From Drosophila persimilis (Eukaryota > Arthropoda > Insecta > Diptera > Drosophilidae): a DNA stretch of 64,000 nucleotides. The DNA is taken from the NCBI RefSeq assembly GCF_003286085.1, contig NW_020825351.1:1-64000 (forward strand). Reading direction: 5' to 3'. Positions 14,701 to 26,196 of the stretch are shown here, piece by piece; within the stretch, counting starts at the first letter, position 1, and each line of letters starts with the position of its first letter. Position numbers and translations under genes: made by a program. Under the pieces are notes generated by a model. That model did not search any database. It saw only the letters and a list, made by a program, of their open reading frames with translations, and had not been told where the DNA came from.

Positions 14701-17700
14701 CCGCAAATCGGGTATTTTTACTTGAGAGTGCTTCTTAACAATAGTTACTTTTCGTATTTTAATACAAAATACTATACTATCACTTCAAAATTATTCATAT
14801 ATATTAAGAAACATATATACACATATAAAATATACAGACATTGCCGGCTAAGTATATTCCCCATATCATATGAAATAAATTAATAATTTTTCATTATAAA
14901 ATTTTCATATGAAATATACTATGCACGAGACTACCACTCCCTATATAGGTTTTCTGCCACGCTTTCCGCAAATCGGGTATTTTTACTTGAGAGTGCCTCT
15001 TAACAATAGTTACTTTTCGTATTTTAATACAAAATACTATACTATCACTTCAAAATTATTCATATATATTAAGAAACATATATATACACATATAAAATAT
15101 ACAGACATTGCCGGCTAAGTATATTCCCCATATCATATGAAATAAATTAATAATTTTTCATTATAAAATTTTCATATGAAATATACTATGCACGAGACTA
15201 CCACTCCCTATATAGGTTTTCTGCCACGCTTTCCGCAAATCGGGTATTTTTACTTGAGAGTGCCTCTTAACAATAGTTACTTTTCGTATTTTAATACAAA
15301 ATACTATACTATCACTTCAAAATTATTCATATATATTAAGAAACATATATATACACATATAAAATATACAGACATTGCCGGCTAAGTATATTCCCCATAT
15401 CATATGAAATAAATTAATAATTTTTCATTATAAAATTTTCATATGAAATATACTATGCACGAGACTACCACTCCCTATATAGGTTTTCTGCCACGCTTTC
15501 CGCAAATCGGGTATTTTTACTTGAGAGTGCTTCTTAACAATAGTTACTTTTCGTATTTTAATACAAAATACTATACTATCACTTCAAAATTATTCATATA
15601 TATTAAGAAACATATATATACACATATAAAATATACAGACATTGCCGGCTAAGTATATTCCCCATATCATATGAAATAAATTAATAATTTTTCATTATAA
15701 AATTTTCATATGAAATATACTATGCACGAGACTACCACTCCCTATATAGGTTTTCTGCCACGCTTTCCGCAAATCGGGTATTTTTACTTGAGAGTGCTTC
15801 TTAACAATAGTTTCTTTTCGTATTTTAATACAAAATACTATACTATCACTTCAAAATTATTCATATATATTAAGAAACATATATATACACATATAAAATA
15901 TACAGACATTGCCGGCTAAGTATATTCCCCATATCATATGAAATAAATTAATAATTTTTCATTATAAAATTTTCATATGAAATATACTATGCACGAGACT
16001 ACCACTCCCTATATAGGTTTTCTGCCACGCTTTCCGCAAATCGGGTATTTTTACTTGAGAGTGCTTCTTAACAATAGTTTACTTTTCGTATTTTAATACA
16101 AAATACTATACTATCACTTCAAAATTATTCATATATATTAAGAAACATATATATACACATATAAAATATACAGACATTGCCGGCTAAGTATATTCCCCAT
16201 ATCATATGAAATAAATTAATAATTTTTCATTATAAAATTTTCATATGAAATATACTATGCACGAGACTACCACTCCCTATATAGGTTTTCTGCCACGCTT
16301 TCCGCAAATCGGGTATTTTTACTTGAGAGTGCCTCTTAACAATAGTTACTTTTCGTATTTTAATACAAAATACTATACTATCACTTCAAAATTATTCATA
16401 TATATTAAGAAACATATATATACACATATAAAATATACAGACATTGCCGGCTAAGTATATTCCCCATATCATATGAAATAAATTAATAATTTTTCATTAT
16501 AAAATTTTCATATGAAATATACTATGCACGAGACTACCACTCCCTATATAGGTTTTCTGCCACGCTTTCCGCAAATCGGGTATTTTTACTTGAGAGTGCT
16601 TCTTAACAATAGTTTACTTTTCGTATTTTAATACAAAATACTATACTATCACTTCAAAATTATTCATATATATTAAGAAACATATATATACACATATAAA
16701 ATATACAGACATTGCCGGCTAAGTATATTCCCCATATCATATGAAATAAATTAATAATTTTTCATTATAAAATTTTCATATGAAATATACTATGCACGAG
16801 ACTACCACTCCCTATATAGGTTTTCTGCCACGCTTTCCGCAAATCGGGTATTTTTACTTGAGAGTGCCTTCTTAACAATAGTTTACTTTTCGTATTTTAA
16901 TACAAAATACTATACTATCACTTCAAAATTATTCATATATATTAAGAAACATATATATACGCATATAAAATATACAGACATTGCCGGCTAAGTATATTCC
17001 CCATATCATATGAAATAAATTAATAATTTTTCATTATAAAATTTTCATATGAAATATACTATGCACGAGACTACCACTCCCTATATAGGTTTTCTGCCAC
17101 GCTTTCCGCAAATCGGGTATTTTTACTTGAGAGTGCCTCTTAACAATAGTTACTTTTCGTATTTTAATACAAAATACTATACTATCACTTCAAAATTATT
17201 CATATATATTAAGAAACATATATATACACATATAAAATATACAGACATTGCCGGCTAAGTATATTCCCCATATCATATGAAATAAATTAATAATTTTTCA
17301 TTATAAAATTTTCATATGAAATATACTATGCACGAGACTACCACTCCCTATATAGGTTTTCTGCCACGCTTTCCGCAAATCGGGTATTTTTACTTGAGAG
17401 TGCCTCTTAACAATAGTTACTTTTCGTATTTTAATACAAAATACTATACTATCACTTCAAAATTATTCATATATATTAAGAAACATATATATACACATAT
17501 AAAATATACAGACATTGCCGGCTAAGTATATTCCCCATATCATATGAAATAAATTAATAATTTTTCATTATAAAATTTTCATATGAAATATACTATGCAC
17601 GAGACTACCACTCCCTATATAGGTTTTCTGCCACGCTTTCCGCAAATCGGGTATTTTTACTTGAGAGTGCTTCTTAACAATAGTTTACTTTTCGTATTTT

Positions 17701-19613
17701 AATACAAAATACTATACTATCACTTCAAAATTATTCATATATATTAAGAAACATATATATACACATATAAAATATACAGACATTGCCGGCTAAGTATATT
17801 CCCCATATCATATGAAATAAATTAATAATTTTTCATTATAAAATTTTCATATGAAATATACTATGCACGAGACTACCACTCCCTATATAGGTTTTCTGCC
17901 ACGCTTTCCGCAAATCGGGTATTTTTACTTGAGAGTGCTTCTTAACAATAGTTTACTTTTCGTATTTTAATACAAAATACTATACTATCACTTCAAAATT
18001 ATTCATATATATTAAGAAACATATATATACGCATATAAAATATACAGACATTGCCGGCTAAGTATATTCCCCATATCATATGAAATAAATTAATAATTTT
18101 TCATTATAAAATTTTCATATGAAATATACTATGCACGAGACTACCACTCCCTATATAGGTTTTCTGCCACGCTTTCCGCAAATCGGGTATTTTTACTTGA
18201 GAGTGCTTCTTAACAATAGTTACTTTTCGTATTTTAATACAAAATACTATACTATCACTTCAAAATTATTCATATATATTAAGAAACATATATATACACA
18301 TATAAAATATACAGACATTGCCGGCTAAGTATATTCCCCATATCATATGAAATAAATTAATAATTTTTCATTATAAAATTTTCATATGAAATATACTATG
18401 CACGAGACTACCACTCCCTATATAGGTTTTCTGCCACGCTTTCCGCAAATCGGGTATTTTTACTTGAGAGTGCTTCTTAACAATAGTTTCTTTTCGTATT
18501 TTAATACAAAATACTATACTATCACTTCAAAATTATTCATATATATTAAGAAACATATATATACACATATAAAATATACAGACATTGCCGGCTAAGTATA
18601 TTCCCCATATCATATGAAATAAATTAATAATTTTTCATTATAAAATTTTCATATGAAATATACTATGCACGAGACTACCACTCCCTATATAGGTTTTCTG
18701 CCACGCTTTCCGCAAATCGGGTATTTTTACTTGAGAGTGCCTCTTAACAATAGTTACTTTTCGTATTTTAATACAAAATACTATACTATCACTTCAAAAT
18801 TATTCATATATATTAAGAAACATATATATACGCATATAAAATATACAGACATTGCCGGCTAAGTATATTCCCCATATCATATGAAATAAATTAATAATTT
18901 TTCATTATAAAATTTTCATATGAAATATACTATGCACGAGACTACCACTCCCTATATAGGTTTTCTGCCACGCTTTCCGCAAATCGGGTATTTTACTTGA
19001 GAGTGCTTCTTAACAATAGTTTCTTTTCGTATTTTAATACAAAATACTATACTATCACTTCAAAATTATTCATATATATTAAGAAACATATATATACACA
19101 TATAAAATATACAGACATTGCCGGCTAAGTATATTCCCCATATCATATGAAATAAATTAATAATTTTTCATTATAAAATTTTCATATGAAATATACTATG
19201 CACGAGACTACCACTCCCTATATAGGTTTTCTGCCACGCTTTCCGCAAATCGGGTATTTTTACTTGAGAGTGCTTCTTAACAATAGTTTCTTTTCGTATT
19301 TTAATACAAAATACTATACTATCACTTCAAAATTATTCATATATATTAAGAAACATATATATACGCATATAAAATATACAGACATTGCCGGCTAAGTATA
19401 TTCCCCATATCATATGAAATAAATTAATAATTTTTCATTATAAAATTTTCATATGAAATATACTATGCACGAGACTACCACTCCCTATATAGGTTTTCTG
19501 CCACGCTTTCCGCAAATCGGGTATTTTTACTTGAGAGTGCCTCGTAACAATAGTTACTTTTCGTATTTTAATACAAAATACTATACTATCACTTCAAAAT
19601 TTTTCATATATAT
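2793..19613 (+). repeat. Satellite array 1: 267-bp tandem repeat, about 63 monomers
   Basis: Landmarks such as CACGAGACTACCACTCCC recur every 267 bp across the whole interval (266-268 where single bases are gained or lost). Monomers are nearly identical. Variation concentrates at two spots: the segment after GAGAGTG (CCTCTT versus CTTCTT, with TTACTT versus TTTCTT) and ACACAT versus ACGCAT. Each monomer includes the palindrome TTTCATATGAAA and the palindrome CCTATATAGG. A 69-codon open frame occurs in most monomers but is broken by single-base changes in many, so it is not called a gene. The left edge is degenerate. The right end is interrupted by the Ty3/gypsy LTR. Confidence 0.97.
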
Positions 19614-20482
19614 TGTGAGGAACCAGGGTTCCCACAGGCCGAGTGCGACCAAGAGCACAGTCGGATAAAAGCTGACGGCTGGCCGGATAAGGCGAGGGTC
19701 AAGCCAGACGCCCACGGTTATCCGGATGCGGCGAAGAGGCCAAGGGCCTCGAGAGGGGAAGTGCCCTGCTCTCGGAGAGAGAGAGGCACGAGAGGCAAAG
19801 GAAACGGCGGGATCGGGCCGGCAATAATCTGGCGCATGACCAAATAAGGGCAGGGGATCACGCCACCGGCCAGGCCCCGTTACGAAGGCCATGGAAACCA
19901 GGAGACGGCGATGGAAAACTACCGACGCCGAGCCGGGGCCTGGCAAGGGGCTATAAAAGGAGGTAGCGGCGTCGAAGCGGCTCTCTTTTCACGCGGATAA
20001 GTAAGCGCGCGCGCACGTTGAGACCCGGTCGAAACGCAAGAGTGATACTCGGTACGAAACAAAGAAGTGTAGTGAAGTGTAGCAGCAGGCAGACAGGCCC
20101 CGCCTGCCCCCCAGAGTAAGTCTAAATTAAGTGAAGATCCCCGTACGCCGGCGGAAGCTAGGAGGGGAGTGCGAGACGTGGAGTGCGGATTCGAGTGGCG
20201 GACCAAAGCAATAGCGGAGGTCAACTTGCCCCAATCAATAGCCTCGACGCTGCCACACCCGACGAGAGCCCCCGCGCGGTGGAGATCGGTAGTTAAGAGA
20301 AACTGTAACACCTAGCCCTAAGTCCTAATAGAATTGCGAATAAAGCGAAATTCAAATACAAAGAAAAGGAAAGTCTTATCATTTGTCGTTGGGGGCAACA
20401 ATAAAAATACGTTGCCGCGAATCTGCCGACCGCTGAGCAAGCCCAGCAAACTCAAGCGGGCCCAAAAAGCAGGTTCGTTACA
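19614..20482 (+). repeat. 5' LTR of the Ty3/gypsy-type element
   Basis: This 869-bp repeat begins TGTGAGGAACC and ends GTTACA, and I could find no difference from the copy at 28378-29246. Its first 23 bases form an imperfect inverted repeat (GGAACC against GGTTCC, then CACA). It contains a TATA box and two AATAAA signals (20339-20344 and 20400-20405). Confidence 0.95.
19952..19958 (+). promoter_or_regulatory. TATA box of the gypsy-type LTR
   Basis: TATAAAA sits in the GC-rich context GGGGCTATAAAAGGAGG, a strong RNA polymerase II core promoter arrangement. Transcription would be expected to start about 30 bases downstream, near 19980-19990. The 3' LTR has the same box near 28716. Confidence 0.75.
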
Positions 20483-20484
20483 AC

Positions 20485-20502
20485 TGGCGCCCAACGTGGG
20501 GC
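20485..20502 (+). other. Primer-binding site, tRNA-Lys(CUU) type
   Basis: Two bases after the 5' LTR, TGGCGCCCAACGTGGGGC is complementary to the 3' end of tRNA-Lys(CUU) (GCCCCACGTTGGGCG plus CCA) as I recall that tRNA. It would prime minus-strand DNA synthesis. Confidence 0.8.
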
Positions 20503-20551
20503 CTACAACGACAAATAATAGGACAAAGGGAGGGAGAGTATAGACGAGAGA

Positions 20552-21771
20552 ATGGGGAAGGGACAATGGATCCATCGGTTGAGAAAGGAGGAGCTTGTCC
20601 AATGCGGCCACGCCTTCGGCGTGCGGCTGGAGGGCACCGTGGACGAAATGAGAAGAACCTTTAAGGAATGGATGAGGGAACACGAGGATGAGGCAGAGTG
20701 GGCCGATCTGATAGAGGTATGGGAGTGTCGGGCGAACAGGTCCTCGCCGACAGTCTCTCAGTGCCAATACCGGAGCGCTCACACACAGGAACGCCTAGCA
20801 GGCCCCGTCACCCAGGAAGGGATCGAAGCCGAGAAACCGAAAGGGAGAGAGTCGAACCAGCCACCACACGGCCAGCACACCTGGACTACGCTAGAGTGGC
20901 GAAACAGGTGAGAGAGTGGTCGTTCCGGTTCGACGGTACGACGAAGCCTCTCGAGTTCTTGGAGCAGGTCGAGTGGTCCGCCGAGACGTACGGTCTGGAT
21001 CCGGATCTGATCCCTAGGGCGATGCCGGAGCTGCTAAAAGGACGGGCGCTGATGTGGTTCGTGGCGAACAATCGGCAGTGGAGAACGTGGAAAGAGTTCT
21101 CTTCCAGCTTCCAGGCTTACTTTCTGCCTCGGGGATATTTCGAGAAGTTGCTGCAGGAAGTGAGGATGCGGAAACAGAAGTGGGGCGAGCCGTTCAAAGA
21201 ATACATGGTAGAGATGCAGGCACTTATGCGACCCCTGAAATGTCCCCAAGAAGAGCAAACGGAGTTGATTCGGGAGAATAGCATGCCCGACTTGAGAGCG
21301 TATATGAGACCACACCGGTGCAAGGATCTCGACACCATGATGGAACTGGCAGACGAGTTCGAGGCGCTGGAAAGGGACCGCCTAGAGTTCCAACGGGAGA
21401 ATCCAACCGTGAAAGCCCGGGCAGCGAATCCCTTCCACAAGCCGGCCGATACGACGGCATGTCGGCGATGCAAAGACGGCCCGCTGGAGGAGGCAGCACG
21501 GGAGGAAAGGGGAGCGCATGGCCGCTTACCGACACCGACCAACGGCAATATCGAGGATGGATATGTCAAGAATCCGGCCCAGGCGTGCCGAAGGTGTGGG
21601 AGCGCGGATCATTGGAGCCGGGAGTGCAACGGTCGACCGCTCACCTACTGCTGGAGATGCGGAAAAGTGGGCATCTCGGCATGGCAGTGCTGCAGGAAGA
21701 CGGGAAACGCCCCGCGACCCACGCCGCGGAGGGCCGTGCCAGGGTCGCAAGAAACGGTCCCTCAAGCCTAG
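20552..21771 (+). pseudogene. gag: Gag polyprotein, frameshifted
   Basis: The start at 20552 opens a frame whose first 60 or so codons (MGKGQWIHRLRKEEL..., ...GTVDEMRRTFKEWM) look like the N-terminus of insect Ty3 Gag. Similarity then moves to the frame open at 20698-21771, so a one-base indel lies around 20720-20760. The second frame holds the Retrotrans_gag core (WSFRFDGTTKPLEFLEQV to RGYFEKLLQEVRMRKQ), which assembles particles. Two C-terminal zinc knuckles follow, which bind RNA. The first is canonical (CRRCGSADHWSREC). The second (CWRCGKVGISAWQC) lacks the expected His. The stop is at 21769-21771. The final codons overlap pol, which is reached by -1 frameshifting at 21702. The upstream frameshift would prevent full-length Gag unless it is a sequencing error. 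Confidence 0.85.
21702..21708 (+). promoter_or_regulatory. -1 ribosomal frameshift slippery site GGGAAAC
   Basis: In the gag frame the codons are ACG GGA AAC, so the heptamer reads G GGA AAC in exact X-XXY-YYZ phase. A -1 slip enters the frame that encodes the protease about 47 codons later. The gag stop lies 60 bases downstream. A GC-rich stretch follows, with a possible short stem (CCGCG at 21712-21716 with CGCGG at 21725-21729). The mechanism is established for retroelements; use here is inferred. Confidence 0.82.
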
Positions 21772-24700
21772 TCGGCAGGCTGATCAGCGAGGAGGAGCAG
21801 TTATCCGCAGTAGTGGAGGTCGCGGGCATGGAGCTGCAAGCCACGGTGGATACAGGAGCCACCAGCAGTTTCGTGAGCCGCGAGCTGGCGGACCGACTGA
21901 AGGGTGAAGGCCGGGAGGTGGCGGCAAGGAAAAGGGTGAGGTTGGCAGATGGCCATAGCCAGGAGATCACACACCAGATCGAAACGAAGGTAGGCTTTGG
22001 GAGCAAGGAGATCCCAATGGTGCTACTCGTATTGCCGGGTGTGATCGATGAGTTAGTGTTGGGATGGGATTTCCTCCGCGCGGTCGGGGCAGTGGTGACC
22101 TGTGCAGGACACAGGGTGGTGATCCCTGCCCAAGATCGGGAACGAGGAGGCCAGGAGGAAAGACTGTCAGTGGCGAAGGCCGAAGGTGGAGAGACAGGAC
22201 CGGAATACGACAACAAAACGGACACGACCCTAAGAACGGCCGCCCGAGAGGTGGCGGAAAGCACAAACGGGAATGAGGGGGCGAGGGAAGAGCCAGTGGA
22301 GGACTTCTTGGCCCGAGAGTTGGAGGCGTTTGCCAAGATCGAGGGGGTGTCTAATGTGGCGGTGCACACAATCACCATGAGTGACCCGCAACCGATTAAA
22401 CAAAGATATTACCCAAAGAACCCCAAAATGCAGGCCGAGATTAACCAGAAGGTGGACGAACTGTTAGAAAAGGGATGCATAGAGCCGTCAAAGAGCCCCT
22501 ACAGTTCGCCTATAGTGATGGTGAAGAAGAAGAATGGCAAGTGGAGATTGTGCGTGGACTTTCGTCAAGTGAACGCGAGATCAGTAAAGGACGCATACCC
22601 AATGCCCAGGATCGATTACATACTCGATCAGCTGGGTGAAGCAAAGTTCATAAGTAGCCTGGATCTGAAGGATGGATATTGGCAGATCCCCCTGGCCGAG
22701 AGCAGCCGGCCGATCACGGCGTTCACGGTGCCCGGCAAGGGGCTATACCAATGGAAGGTGATGCCGTTTGGGTTACACTCCGCGTCGGCCACCTTTCAAC
22801 GGGCATTAGACCAAGTGATAGGGCCCGAGATGATGCCGCACGCATTCGCGTACCAGGATGACATAGTGGTCATCGGGCGAACAGAAGAAGAACACCGAAG
22901 AAACCTGAAAGAGGTGTTTCGACGGCTCCGCTTGGCCAACTTGCGGCTGAATGCGGACAAGTGCGAATTCTTCAGGAAAGAGCTGCGGTATCTGGGCCAC
23001 AAGGTAACCGGCGAAGGGATATGTACGGACCCCGAGAAAGTCGCAGCCATCGCCGAACTGAAACCGCCGAACAATGTCAAGGAGCTAAGACAGTACTTGG
23101 GAGTGGCCTCATGGTACCGGAGGTTCGTGCCCGACTTCGCCACCCTAGTGCAGCCTCTCACCGGGCTCCTCAAGAAGAAGACAGAATGGGTCTGGACCCG
23201 GGAACGGCAGGAAGCGTTCGAGGAGGTGAAGAGAAGACTAGTGGCGGACCCCGTGCTGGCGTGCCCGGACTTCTCGAAGAAATTCATCCTGCAGACAGAC
23301 GCCAGTGATTATGGGCTGGGCGCGATTCTCACGCAGGAGACGGAAAGGGGAGAGCGGGTAATATCGTATGCTAGCAGGACGCTAAACGGACCCGAAAGGA
23401 ACTATTCGGCGACGGAGAAAGAATGTCTGGCCATTGTGTGGGCCATACGCCGGTTGAGGCCATACTTGGAAGGGTATCGCTTCAAGGTGGTCACGGACCA
23501 CATGGCTCTGAAATGGTTAAATAGCATAGAGAGTCCGTCGGGAAGAGTGGCGAGATGGGCATTAGAGTTGCAGCAGTACGACTTTGAAATCGCATACAGG
23601 AAAGGACAGCTCAACGTGGTAGCCGACGCACTCTCCCGACAGCCGGTGGAGGAGCGAGGACGTCGAATAAGAAATGTGGAGGGAACACCGCCAGTGGGCG
23701 AGCCGCCCTGCAAGTGGTTAGAAGGCATGGCCGAGAAGATCAGGAAAGAAGCCCCAAAGTACCCCGACTATGTGGAGAAGGGGGGGGAACTTGTACCGGC
23801 ACATTCCGCACCGGGCCGGGAGCGAAGAAGTCGCCTCGTGGAAGTTATGTGTGCCGAAATATGCCCGAGAAAGGGTTTTAAAGGAGAGCCACGATAACCC
23901 GGAGGCAGGCCACGCCGGCGGAAGGAGAACCGCGGCACGGGTGGCGGCAAGGTATTACTGGCCGGGGATGTACAGAGACGTGAGGGCCTACGTGCGAAAG
24001 TGCGAACTGTGTCTGCGTTTTAAGCCAAGTCAGCTACAAGCGGCAGGGGAGATGTTGACACAGGTACCGGAAGAGCCATGGGCAACGGTATGCGCGGACT
24101 TCGTGGGTCCTCTGCCGAGATCGAAGCATGGGAACTCGATGCTGCTGGTGCTAGTGGATCGATTCTCAAAATGGACCGAGTTGGTGCCGCTGAGGAAGGC
24201 CACAGCCGAGGCACTAATAAAGGCCTGTCGAGAACGCATAATAGCCCGGTTTGGGGCACCCAAAGTCCTCATTACGGACAATGGGGTGCAGTTTGCGGGC
24301 AGGGCATTTAAACGATTTCTGGAGCAGCTAGGAGTCCGCCACCAGTTCACGGCGCCATACACGCCGCAAGAAAACCCGACAGAGCGAACAAACAGAACAA
24401 TAAAGACCATGATCGCTCAGTTCACCGAGGGCGATCAAAGGTGTTGGGACGAAAAGTGGCCGGAGCTAATGCTGGCCATGAATTCGGGAGTGTCGGATGC
24501 AACTGGATATTCACCGGCGTTCGTGGTGCAAGGAAGGGAACCCCGGCTGCCAAAGGCCCTATATGACGAGGAGACGGTAGGCACGGGGCAGGGCACAGAG
24601 ACGCCGGATGAAAATGCGAAGAAGTTAAAAGAGCTGTTTCAGTTGGTACGACGAAATTTGGAAAGGGCAGCCCAGGATCAGGCCAGGCACTACAACCTGA

Positions 24701-24939
24701 GAAGAAGACCGTGGAGACCCAAAGTGGGAGAAATCGTATGGGCCAAACAGCACCACCTGTCCAATGCGGCGGACGGATTCGCCGCGAAGCTGGCACCAAG
24801 GTACGATGGGCCATACCAGATAGAGGACTTTATATCCCCCGTTATCTGCCACCTAAGAAAGGAGGGCGACAGGAAGAAGAGAACGGCCCACATACGGGAC
24901 CTGAAACCCCAGCCCGAGGAGCGAGAGACGCAGGGGTGA
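21702..24939 (+). pseudogene. pol: Pol polyprotein (protease, reverse transcriptase, RNase H, integrase), one frameshift
   Basis: The protease active site DTGATSS is at 21849-21869. Reverse transcriptase follows, with the catalytic box YQDD at 22851-22862 and the typical WRLCVDFRQVN and LDLKDGYWQIP blocks. RNase H has LQTDASDYGLGAIL and later TDHMALKWL. The first frame ends at 23897, but homology has already moved to the next frame at an eight-G run (23780-23787), where one surplus G would explain the break. Integrase then shows an HHCC-type finger (GHAGG..., CELC) and the catalytic Asp (24097), Asp (24277) and Glu (24382). A GPY/F-like end (YDGPYQIEDF) precedes the stop at 24937-24939. It would be made as Gag-Pol. 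The G-run break could be a real mutation or a homopolymer error. Confidence 0.92.
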
Positions 24940-24990
24940 GGGGGGAATGGATAGAAGGGGTCACCCTAAAAGGGTCACGCAGGACCAGGA

Positions 24991-25182
24991 ACGGTAGGGT
25001 GCCACGCAGGACACGGGGTAGGGTGCCACGCAGGACACGGGGAAGGGTGCCGCGCAGGACACGCACGAGACTCGTCAGCACGCAGGGTGACGGACTGGTG
25101 CACTTAGAGACGGGGGAAGGGTGCCGCGCAGGACACGCACGAGATTCGTCAGCACGCAGGGTGACGGACTGATGCACTTAGA
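24991..25182 (+). repeat. Minisatellite within the gypsy-type element
   Basis: Just after pol, the core GGGTGCCACGCAGGACACG recurs near 24997 and 25021, then as GGGTGCCGCGCAGGACACG near 25045 and 25119. A longer 67-bp unit is duplicated (25042-25108 and 25116-25182) with only a couple of differences. It is non-coding in the pol frame and possibly arose by replication slippage. Confidence 0.8.
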
Positions 25183-26196
25183 TCTAAATAAAAAAAAAAG
25201 GAAGAGCAGGAAAGCCGTAGTAGGAAAGATCTGGAAAAAAAGGGTGAGAGTTAGTAGGAATAAAGAAAAATAAAGCGAGAAGAGGAAAAACTCAGCAAAC
25301 CTGAACAGGAAACGCGTCCCCAAAGCTGGGAGGCGAATCCGGGGTCGGGGAGGGTAATCTCAGGCAGCGGATGACCAAAGGAAACCCAGGGGCAAGGCTC
25401 ACGCCTCAACGCGGCCTCACAGGGCAACTACGAGCGTCGGGCCGGAACGACGGGTGCCGCTCATGCGTGGTCTACCGGGCGAGGAGTCGGATGACCCTCG
25501 GGTCCGAGCCACTGTGTGAGGGAGACGCCGGTCAAAAGAGTCCGGCTGGGGGCGCGCAGGAGTTGCCCTGGGATGTGAGCCAAAGATTCCAGCCCGGGCG
25601 GAGGGCCGGAGGACCCGTTGGTCACGAGCGGAATCGCGGCGAGCGACCCGCGGTGAGGGCAGAGCTGGAAAGGGAGAAAGGGTTAAGTAAAAGTCATCCG
25701 GGTCGGGAGAACTCACCCAGGCTCAGGAGGGTCCAATCAGCACGGGATGAAGAACAGGTCGACGGTAGCAGGAAAGTAAATTATAATCAACTTAAAAGGA
25801 GAAATACACGTAAGCACAAATGGGAAGGGGGTGGGTCCATCAAAGATGGAAAAATATTATCCGTCAGCCAACACAGAACGCGGCGAGAACACAACAGTAT
25901 CCAAAAAAAAAGACAAGGCGAAGTCGGATAGAGAGCGGAGAGCGCGTCGGTACTCACCCAACCAGGGGAAAGATGCCGTTAGAGAGCGCGGCCTGTAGAG
26001 AGAGGCCATGAGCACACACGTAACAACCGTTAGAACCAGGCAAGAGAGACCGAAACTCGACGCACCGGCACCGTTAGAGGGAACGACTGGTAATGCAACG
26101 CGGGTATATATGCGGGTGGAAGACGGAACAGCGAGCACTTGAAGGTAATTATCACCAAGGAGAAACCGCAGCAAAAAAAAAAGAGGAAAAAAAAAA
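25183..26196 (+). other. Internal non-coding region between pol and ORF3
   Basis: About 1 kb with A-rich runs (25188-25199, 26174-26196) and GC-rich purine-biased DNA. Open frames exist, but none has a recognisable domain or convincing composition. A TATA-like motif lies near its right end (26105), so this could be a leader for a subgenomic ORF3 transcript. Confidence 0.45.
26105..26111 (+). promoter_or_regulatory. Possible internal TATA box upstream of ORF3
   Basis: TATATAT in the otherwise GC-rich context CGGGTATATATGCGGG lies 92 bases before the ORF3 start codon. This spacing would suit a separate ORF3 transcript. It is a single motif with no supporting data, so it is speculative. Confidence 0.35.

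Noticed and set aside
2888-19668. A 69-codon open frame repeated in most satellite monomers
   Set aside because: It exists because the monomer sequence is repeated. Many monomers break it by single-base changes, the composition is that of AT-rich satellite, and nothing resembles a known protein.
19581-20311. Minus-strand open frames in the gypsy-type LTR
   Set aside because: GC-rich antisense frames, identical in both LTRs because the LTRs are identical. No domain and no support.
25371-25931. 186-codon frame between pol and ORF3
   Set aside because: Random-looking Arg/Gly-rich composition expected from GC-rich purine-biased DNA. No recognisable domain or start context.
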